Of a stretch of DNA of 64,000 bases, positions 57,025 to 64,000 are shown piece after piece. The first letter of the stretch is position 1, and each line of letters starts with the position of its first letter. A program made the position numbers and the translations under genes. The notes below the pieces were generated by a model that was not told the DNA's origin, made no database searches, and worked only from the letters and a program-made list of their open reading frames with translations. The stretch is from Bradyrhizobium lupini (lineage in GTDB: Bacteria; Pseudomonadota; Alphaproteobacteria; Rhizobiales; Xanthobacteraceae), in the NCBI RefSeq assembly GCF_040939785.1, contig NZ_CP162553.1, positions 186,001-250,000 of the forward strand, in the 5' to 3' direction.

Positions 57025-58719
57025 ATGAAGCTGCTGAGTCACCTCAAGATCCGCACCAAGCTCGCCAGCATGGTCTGTCTTTCGGCACTCACGGTCACGG
57101 CCATCATCGGGGTGTCGTCCGTGCTCAGCAAGAGCCGCATGCTGGAGGATCGCGTTCAGCAGATGCGGACCGCGGTCGACATGCTCCACAACCTCGCCCA
57201 ATCACTCGAATAGGAGGTCGGCGCCGGCAAGCTGACGCAGGCGGAAGCGAAAATCCAGTTCCATCTGCGCGGCCGCCGCATGAGCTTCAATGGCGGCCAA
57301 GGCTATCCGGTGGTCTATAACGCCGATACCTCGATCCTGATCAACGGCGCGAACCAGCAGCTCGAAGGCAAGATCACGGGCGCCAAGGACTCCAACGGTG
57401 TCCTCATCGCAGATGCGATCGTAACGGCCGGCAACCAGGCTGCTCAGGGCGGCGTAACCTCATATCTCTACCCCCGCCCCGGCCAGACGGAGCCCGTCCG
57501 CAAGACCGTTTTCGCGCGCAAATTCGCGCCCTGGAACGCGACGATCAGCTACGGCCTCTATGTCGACGACATCGACGCCGACGTGCGAGCCTTGACGCTG
57601 GAGCTGGGGGCGATTGGCATCGGCTTGATGCTGCTGATGGCGACACTGTCCTGGCTGATCGCCCGCGACGTGCTCGGCGCGCTCGATCGCCAGAAGAACC
57701 GCATGCAGGCCATTTCCGAAGGCGCCATCGACACGGCGGTCGAGGAGACCGGTCGCGGCGACGAGATCGGCCGCATGGCCGAGACCCTCGAAGTGCTCAG
57801 GCAGACCGCGCTGACCGCGCGCAAGCTGGAGGCCGAGCAGGTCGCCACCAAGAGCCGCAGCGAACAGGAGAAGCGCGACGCGCTGATCTCGCTTGCCGAC
57901 CGGTTCGATGCCTCCGTCGGCCAGCTCGTCGGCCTGATGGCCTCGGGCTCCGGCGAGCTGGAGGTCACCGCCAAGTCGATGTCGTCGACCGCGGAAGGCA
58001 CCAACCGCCGCGCCGCCGTCGTCGGCTCGGCCGCCACCGAAGCCAGCCAGCGCGTCCAGACGGTCGCGGCCGCGGCCGAGGAGCTCTCCTCCTCCATCAC
58101 CGAGATCAGCCGTCAGGTCGCGCAGTCCGCCGTGGTCACCGGCCGTGCCGTGGACAGCGCACGCCGCACCGACACCATCGTGCGCGCCCTCTCGGACGGC
58201 GCCCAGCAGATCGAGCACGTCGCCGAGCTGATTTCCAGCATCGCGGCGCAAACCAATCTGCTCGCGCTCAATGCCACCATCGAGGCAGCACGCGCCGGCG
58301 AAGCCGGCCGCGGCTTTGCTGTCGTCGCTTCGGAGGTGAAGTCGCTGGCGAGCCAGACTGCCGAAGCCACCCGCGAGATCGGCGACAAGATCGCCCAGAT
58401 CCAGGGCGCGACCAAGGAAGCGGTAGACGCCATCGGCGGCATCACCGCCACCATCGAGGAGGTCAGCCGGATCGCCACCTCGATCGGCGCCGCCATCGAG
58501 GAGCAAGGCGCCGCCACCGCCGAGATCGCCCGCAGCGTCTCCCAGACGGCCGAGGCAACCCAGGAAGTCACCACCAATATCGGGGGCGTCAGTACGGCAG
58601 CGAACGAGACCGGCAATGCCGCAGGCATGGTGCTCGCAGCAGCCTCAAACCTCTCCAAGCAGGCCGAGCAGCTCTCTGGCGAAGTCGGGACTTTCCTGGC
58701 GGGCGTGCGCGCGGCGTAA
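57025..58719 (+). pseudogene. Methyl-accepting chemotaxis protein with in-frame amber stop
   Basis: Frame from ATG 57025: an N-terminal membrane helix (LASMVCLSALTVTAIIGVSS) and periplasmic start, then TAG 57211-57213, after which the same frame continues to 58719. The remainder holds the rest of the sensor ([20 protein letters not shown]), a second membrane helix ([20 protein letters not shown]), HAMP, and a signalling domain ([20 protein letters not shown]). A single CAG-to-TAG change would explain it. An internal ATG at 57280 would lack the first helix. Confidence 0.8.
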
Positions 58720-58744
58720 ACGGCAGGCACCAAAGCCAGCACGT

Positions 58745-58834
58745 CGTCATGGCCGGGCTTGTCCCGGCCATCCACGTTCTACTTGCTTATGGACATAAAG
58801 TTCGTGGATGCCCGGGACAGGCCCGGGCATGACG
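58745..58834. repeat. Palindromic interspersed repeat of Bradyrhizobium type
   Basis: Two 32-base arms, 58745-58776 and 58803-58834, are near-complementary: CGTCATGGCCGGGCTTGTCC on the left and GGACAGGCCCGGGCATGACG on the right, with a 26-base loop. Elements with this sequence type occur many times between Bradyrhizobium genes. Here it lies between the convergent MCP and DUF3971 genes and may act as a terminator. Confidence 0.75.
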
Positions 58835-58852
58835 AAGTCGGCAGCCCCTTCG

Positions 58853-61800
58853 CTATCGCCGCGCGAGGGTGCACCCGCTCGATAGCTGGCGCGTCGATCC
58901 GGTCGAGCCATCGTTCGACTGCGACGGGAATTCCTCGAACGGCGAGTTCTGTTTGCCGGTGTTGAATTCGAAGATCTTGCGGAACAGACCGGGTGCCATC
59001 GCCGAAATCGGGTTGACGCGCATTACGGGCGCTGCCGGCGTGCCGACGACCTCGTAGGTCACGCCGATCAATCCTTCATTGTTGCCGCCGCCGAGGAAGA
59101 TGCCGAACAACGGGATCTGGCCGAAGATGTTGTTGACGCCGTACATCGGGACGAAGGTGCCGCTCATACAAACCTGGTTGCCGGGAAAGTCGATTGAGCC
59201 CTCGATGGTGGCGCCGATCATCGGCCCCTTGACCACGCCGTCCCGGATCGTGAGCGCGCCGTTCTGCCGCGTGAACTCCGCGCGCATCGCCGTGAAGGCG
59301 ACGCCGTTCTGGGCGCCGTTGGGAGCCCCCGCCGCGACGCGATCGAGTTGCTCCATTCCTTTGACCGAGAAGTCGCGCACGTTGATCAGGCCTTCCCGTG
59401 TCGTAGGCTCCGACGTTGGCGGCTCCATGGCCACCACCATCTGGCCGCCGAAGACCTTGTTGGTGGTGTCTGTGAAGCGCAGGAAGTTGCCGGCATCGCT
59501 GGTCTGGAGATAGATCACCTCGCGGTTGCCCTGGGCGCGGCCGCCGCGCAGGTCGGCTGCCACGGGCGTGTCTTTTCCGATCCTGCCGCTCAGCGTGAAG
59601 GCTTTGACCGCACCATTGCGCCGCGACATCTTGGCGTCGACGCTGCGCATCGCCTCGCCGTTGAAACCCATGACGGCGCCGAGCTTCACGTCGATGTCGA
59701 AATCGAGGTTCTTCGTCTTGCTCTTGGCATCGTCCTTGGAATTGCCTGAGATCGCCGACTTCAGGAAGCCGCGGCCGTCGAATACGTCGCCGCGCATCGT
59801 ACCCTTGAGCACGCCGTCCTGGCTGCGCTCCACTTTCAGTGAGGCCTTGTCGCCGTCGGATGGCGCGTAGGTCGGGAAGTTCGCGTTCATGAGCTCGCCG
59901 TTGGCATCGACCTCGAGCGCCCCCTTGATCGAGGCGCCGCCGCCTTCGATGACGATGTCCTCCAGACGCGTCGATTGCGCCGTCGGCACCACCTTGAAGC
60001 TGGCCTTGCCCGCTCTGCCCGGCAGCTTGACCCAGCCGGGCAGGATGTTGTCGAGCTTGACCGAGGTCAGGTCGGCCTCGATGCCGAGCTTCGTCGTCTG
60101 GTCGGGTCCCCCGGCGATCTTGCCCGACAGCCTGATCGGCACCGATCCGCTGACAGCCGGGCCCAGATCGAACCCGAGGCGCGCGCGGCTCGCATCGTCC
60201 AGCGTGGTCTGCAATTTGACGTCCGCATCGCCCTCGGCCGGCTTGCGGTAGTCGAGCGAGGCCGCCTGCCCGTTGATCTTGACGTCGCCCTTGACCTGAT
60301 AGCCCTGGTTGCTCGCGACGATCTTGAGGTTGTTGGCCTCCAGCTTTTGGTTCATCACCAGCTTGTCGGCACCAAAGCCGTTGAGATCGGCCGTAACGCT
60401 GTAGGTGGTGTCGGCTTTGGTCAGCTCGCCCTTGACCGGCAGCCCAAGCTGGACGTTCGCCGAGAACGTCCCCTTGCTAGTATTGGGATCGATGACGGTC
60501 GACGACAGATCGCTCAAGCGATCGTTGGAAAGCATTTCGGCGGCCGCAGGCACCGGACCTTCGACACGAAACCTCGTCCGCGACGGCGACGGCTTGGGCG
60601 CCATATCGGGCACCTCGAAAACAAAGTCGGAAATCGTGACCTTGCGCCCCGCCGGCGTATCGGCAATGCCCTGCCCGATATTCACCGTCGCGGTGCGGCC
60701 GGTCACGCGCGCCTTCAAATCGGCATCGTGCACCACGGGCAGGCCATCGACGGGGCGAACCGTGACACCGCTCGCCACGATATTGACCGACAAGCCGTCG
60801 TCGGGAATGGGTGGGCCCTTGCGCGGAAGATTCTTCGTCGGCGAATTAACGCCGATCTCGATGCGCTGGAGCGTTCCACGCTCGATCCGCTCGATCACCC
60901 ACTCGCGCAACTCGGGAACGACAAGGGTCGGCCACATCCGCTTGAGCGCCGAGGCCGACATCGGCGTTCCCGCAAAACCCAATGTCAGCCGCGGCTCGCC
61001 CGAATAGTCGATGGCACCGGTGCCGGCGACGCCGATCTCTCCGTTGGAGATATCGGCCTGCGTCAACAGCAGCCTCTTGTGGTCGGTGTCGAAGCGGAAG
61101 CCGATCGCAATACGGTTGAAGACCAGCGGCGGCTCGTTGTCGATGCCGCCGAGCAGGATCGAACCGCCACTGAAACCGAGCTGCCAGTCATTGACGGTGC
61201 CGTTGGGCGGCTCGACATGAGCCAGAAGCGTCAGGCGGTTCGCGCCCGAGAGGACCTTGAACGGAGCGACCAGCACCCGCCGATTGGTGTCCCACTCGAC
61301 ATTGATCTCGGCCGAGTCGATCGCCATCGGATAATCGGGCGTATCGGTGTCGATGATGTTGCCCGCACCGACCGTGATCTTGCCGCGAAAGAAGGTCGGC
61401 ACGCCGTCGCGGCCGAGCTCGCCCTTGAGCTCGCCGGTCAGCGGCAGGTCGGCGGTGTAGGTGAGGTCCTTCACCCGCAGCGCCAGCAGGATGTTGGCGG
61501 TCGAGACCTTGTCGGCGCGGATATCGACCGAGCGCACGCCGTTCTCGGTGGGGCCGATCGTGGCACGCAACGACCACGGACGCGCGCCCTCTTCACCGAG
61601 GCTGAGCGCGACGCCGCCACGGCTCGGTCGGCGCAGGCTGAGCGTGATGTTCTCAAACGTCCATTTGCTGCCGCGCTGCTGGTCGTCGACGATCAGATTG
61701 CCGTTCTTCAGGCCGATCTCGTTGAGATTCTGGCCGTCGAGGCCGGTCATGCTCAGACTGTCGAGCCAGTCGAGGCCCTGAAGAATGCCAGTCGGGGACG

Positions 61801-62563
61801 TGGCCTGGGGCGCGGCTTGCGGTGCGTCGGAGGTCGCAGGCTCGGTGGCGAATGGCGGCGGTGGCACACCGTTGCGCGGGAAAGTCGGCGGCAGTCCCGC
61901 GTCCCTTTTGGAGGCGACGCCGGTTGCGAGCGGCTTTGCGGTGTCGCCGGCCGATACCGTGACGGTGCCGTCAGGCGCGATCCGGATTGCGAGCTCGGCA
62001 TCGACGAGGTTGAGGCTTTCGGCGCGCAGATGCCCCATCAGCAGGCCCGCACCCGACAGCTTCACCTCGGCCTTCGGCGCGGTGGCGACAATGACGTGAT
62101 CGTGGTCGCGCACGACGATATCACGGATGCGCACGGCGATGCGGATCCGCCCGGCCCGCTCGATCTGCGTGCCGCCGACCTCCACGGTGTTGCCGTGACC
62201 GATATTGTCCTCGATCGCGGCCGCGAGCCACGGCGTCGCAATGTCGAGATTGATGGGACCGGCGCCGAGCCGCCACCACAGCGCGCCGAAACAGCCGACG
62301 AAGATGACGACCAGGACACCGACGACCACGGCCACGCGCTTCAGCCAGCGACCGCCGCCCAACCAGCGGCGCAACGGCCCAAACCCGTCAGCGAAGCGAT
62401 GGAAGCCCGAATTGGAACGCGACAACAGCCGGCGCGCCCGATGGCCCGCCGCCGCTTCCTGATCCGGATCCCAGTCGGCGTCGTCCCATTGCTGCTGCTC
62501 TGGTTGGCTGCCGCGCCGATCCAAATCCCGATTGTAATCCTGGGGCGACGTATTCCTTGCCAT
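58853..62563 (-). CDS. DUF3971/AsmA-like giant envelope protein
   Basis: 1236 residues from ATG 62561-62563 with GAGAGG upstream; the longer frame lacks a ribosome site. The N-terminal ~100 residues are polar, then one membrane helix (VAVVVGVLVVIFVGCFGALW) and a long beta-rich periplasmic part with repeated TLRATIGPTENGV-like strands. This is the layout of YhdP/AsmA/TamB-type proteins proposed to carry phospholipids to the outer membrane. Function in this organism is inference. Confidence 0.85.
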   Translation of the reverse strand: MARNTSPQDYNRDLDRRGSQPEQQQWDDADWDPDQEAAAGHRARRLLSRSNSGFHRFADGFGPLRRWLGGGRWLKRVAVVVGVLVVIFVGCFGALWWRLGAGPINLDIATPWLAAAIEDNIGHGNTVEVGGTQIERAGRIRIAVRIRDIVVRDHDHVIVATAPKAEVKLSGAGLLMGHLRAESLNLVDAELAIRIAPDGTVTVSAGDTAKPLATGVASKRDAGLPPTFPRNGVPPPPFATEPATSDAPQAAPQATSPTGILQGLDWLDSLSMTGLDGQNLNEIGLKNGNLIVDDQQRGSKWTFENITLSLRRPSRGGVALSLGEEGARPWSLRATIGPTENGVRSVDIRADKVSTANILLALRVKDLTYTADLPLTGELKGELGRDGVPTFFRGKITVGAGNIIDTDTPDYPMAIDSAEINVEWDTNRRVLVAPFKVLSGANRLTLLAHVEPPNGTVNDWQLGFSGGSILLGGIDNEPPLVFNRIAIGFRFDTDHKRLLLTQADISNGEIGVAGTGAIDYSGEPRLTLGFAGTPMSASALKRMWPTLVVPELREWVIERIERGTLQRIEIGVNSPTKNLPRKGPPIPDDGLSVNIVASGVTVRPVDGLPVVHDADLKARVTGRTATVNIGQGIADTPAGRKVTISDFVFEVPDMAPKPSPSRTRFRVEGPVPAAAEMLSNDRLSDLSSTVIDPNTSKGTFSANVQLGLPVKGELTKADTTYSVTADLNGFGADKLVMNQKLEANNLKIVASNQGYQVKGDVKINGQAASLDYRKPAEGDADVKLQTTLDDASRARLGFDLGPAVSGSVPIRLSGKIAGGPDQTTKLGIEADLTSVKLDNILPGWVKLPGRAGKASFKVVPTAQSTRLEDIVIEGGGASIKGALEVDANGELMNANFPTYAPSDGDKASLKVERSQDGVLKGTMRGDVFDGRGFLKSAISGNSKDDAKSKTKNLDFDIDVKLGAVMGFNGEAMRSVDAKMSRRNGAVKAFTLSGRIGKDTPVAADLRGGRAQGNREVIYLQTSDAGNFLRFTDTTNKVFGGQMVVAMEPPTSEPTTREGLINVRDFSVKGMEQLDRVAAGAPNGAQNGVAFTAMRAEFTRQNGALTIRDGVVKGPMIGATIEGSIDFPGNQVCMSGTFVPMYGVNNIFGQIPLFGIFLGGGNNEGLIGVTYEVVGTPAAPVMRVNPISAMAPGLFRKIFEFNTGKQNSPFEEFPSQSNDGSTGSTRQLSSGCTLARR

Positions 62564-62854
62564 TGCCTCTCGATACAGGCGCCCGTCGTGGGATTGAGCG
62601 CCGCCGGGGCCGCAGCCGTCGACGGGAAGCGAAGCTTCCCGCGCCGGCATTGCCGCCATACCTCGAATATTCCTTCTGTTCGTCATGTCGCCCCGGGAGC
62701 GCGTTCAACGAGCAGTGGGGTGGTGCGTGGAATTCCTTGTAACCAGACTCCGGCGTCGTCAGACTCGCCCCGCCGAGGGCACGATTCCGGCATAGCGGAA
62801 AAGGGCTGCAATACCGCTTTGGTTGACCCGCCGAAAGCGACGAAAGGAAGGCGT

Positions 62855-63548
62855 ATGTCCAAGAAATCCCGAAAGAAATCGTCCAAAACGCCCTCCGTCA
62901 CTCCGACGGCTAAAAAGACGCCCGTGAAAGCGCGGGCTGCGACTCAAACCAAGCTCGCGAAAACACAGCGGACACCGGCGAGCAAATCAACTGGGACCAT
63001 AGCAAGGACAGCATCGCATAAGGCCGCATCGAAACGGTTAAATTCTTCCAAATCGGCATCCGCGCCTGAAACGGCGGCGAAGGCCGGCTTGGCTGAGGGG
63101 CAGAAGGCTCCCGCCTTCCGCCTGCCCCGCGACGGCGGCGGCGTCGTCGCGCTGTCGGATTATACCGGCCAGAAGCTGGTCCTGTTCTTCTACCCCCGCG
63201 CCGACACGCCGGGCTGCACCAGGGAGGCCATCGATTTCACCCGGCTCACCGGCGCCTTCGCCAAGGCTGGCACCGCCGTGCTCGGTATCTCCGCCGATCC
63301 GGTCAAGGCTCAGGACAAGTTCCGGGACAAGCACGGTCTCGGCGTGCCCCTCATCTCGGACGAGACGCACGAGATGCTGGAGGGCCTACGGCGCCTGGGG
63401 CGAAAAGTCCATGTATGGCAAGAACTTCCTGGGAATTCTTCGCACCACGATGCTGCTTGGCGCCGACGGCAAGATCGCGCGGATCTGGCGCAATGTCCGG
63501 GTCGAAGGCCACGCCGACGAGGTGCTGGAAGCCGCAAGGAGCCTTTAA
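62855..63548 (+). pseudogene. bcp: Peroxiredoxin (Bcp type) with a single-base insertion
   Basis: ATG 62855. A Lys/Ala/Ser-rich N-terminal extension of about 80 residues precedes the peroxiredoxin core LVLFFYPRADTPGCTREAID with the peroxidatic Cys. After LISDETHEMLEG the frame is lost. Removing one G from GGG at 63382-63384 restores the normal ending (YGAWGEKSMYG, GRTTMLLG-like, VLEAARSL) up to TAA 63546-63548. It is a real mutation or a homopolymer error. Confidence 0.8.
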
Positions 63549-63658
63549 CCAATCATTTAAATTCAAGGGGTTCCGTTTCCGGAAAATTAACCATGACCGG
63601 CCCAGATTGCCGCGGCAATTAGGCCGCACGGACTCATCCGATCGGCGCGGGAGTGCCG

Positions 63659-64000
63659 ATGTCGAAAAAGTTCTGCCCAACTCTCGCAGTACCCCCAACA
63701 TCACCCGCACGACCATGGACGGGCCTTTCATCGCCGTGCCGCCGCAGTGGCAACCGCGCTTCCCCTTCCGGACACCGACGACGCCTACACCATCGTGCAT
63801 CACGGCAAGCAGGTTCGCCTGGGACCTGTGGTGTTCTGGATCGTGGTCGGCACTGTCGTGTTGCTCGGGCTCTGGTCGGCCGCAACCGCGACCTATTTCG
63901 CCTTCCGCGACGACGTCCTCACCCGGCTGATCGCCCGGCAGGCCGAGATGCAATACGCCTATGAGGACCGCATCGCCGAGCTGCGCGCCAAGGTCGACCG
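63659..64000 (+). CDS. M23-type peptidase, N-terminal part, frameshifted start, cut by window end
   Basis: The long frame reaching the window end (PLPDTDDAYTIVHHGKQVRL, a membrane helix VVFWIVVGTVVLLGLWSAAT, then a coiled coil) fits the N-terminus of rhizobial M23 peptidases. ATG 63659 (MSKK) is out of that frame by one base; deleting one A from the A5 run at 63665-63669 would join them. GTG 63747 is the first standard start in frame. The catalytic domain is outside the window, so the family call rests on memory of this gene order. Confidence 0.55.

Noticed and set aside
59975..63622. 1215-codon plus-strand frame
   Set aside because: A shadow of the DUF3971 gene that runs by chance into the bcp frame; only the bcp part is real.

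Overview
The window is alphaproteobacterial chromosome interrupted by a complete-looking, roughly 46 kb temperate T7-like podophage. The host flanks suggest Bradyrhizobium or a close relative. Evidence for this is the suf cluster (sufB, sufC and an upstream cysteine desulfurase), high G+C coding, neighbours typical of that genus (anmK, tyrS, a DUF3971/AsmA-like giant protein, bcp, an M23 peptidase) and a large inverted repeat of the type scattered through Bradyrhizobium genomes. The assignment is by recognition only; no search was run.

Layout. 1-2292 (minus strand) holds sufC (cut by the window edge) and sufB. 2308-48329 is the prophage, bounded by a 14-bp identical core (20 bp with one mismatch) at 2308-2327 and 48310-48329. 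It sits in the 5' leader of sufB and separates sufB from the upstream DNA, which is now at 48330-48410, and from the cysteine desulfurase gene. 48411-64000 is host DNA.

Prophage organisation. It has two opposed arms. Leftward genes at 2368-6871 hold the integrase, a winged-helix regulator, small membrane proteins and a Cys-rich protein. A non-coding control region lies at 6872-7656. The rightward late arm (7657-29340) encodes tail fibres, a beta-rich structural protein, a tRNA-Asn, internal virion proteins including a lysozyme, terminase, portal, scaffold, capsid, adaptor, endolysin and several holin-like proteins, and an SGNH esterase. It ends at a strong terminator at 29344-29392. The leftward early and replication arm (48102 down to 29517) starts with a single-subunit T7-type RNA polymerase next to attR. 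It then encodes many small proteins, an ADP-ribosyltransferase-like protein, SSB, endonuclease I, primase-helicase, DNA polymerase, 5'-3' exonuclease, nucleotide-pool enzymes, an HslV-like peptidase, TerB and TerC homologues, and two methyltransferase-like proteins.

Most notable signals. (1) A gapless 32-bp motif occurs three times in the same leftward orientation: in the RNA polymerase leader, just before integrase, and before the 6756 gene. It shares 21 invariant positions and is a candidate promoter for the phage's own RNA polymerase. Two copies lie directly behind a terminator-like hairpin. (2) The insertion splits the leader of the probably essential sufB, so sufBC should now depend on prophage-end sequence. 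(3) DNA polymerase and a methyltransferase-like protein have no AUG/GUG/UUG at the right place and seem to start at AUU/CUG and AUC. (4) The scaffold reading frame is split by a -1 shift. (5) A tRNA-Asn shares bases with the stop codon before it and immediately precedes a 14%-Asn protein.

Caution. Three host genes (DUF1697, bcp, M23 peptidase) carry single frameshifts, two of them in homopolymers, and one MCP gene has an in-frame amber codon. Some frame anomalies could therefore be assembly errors.
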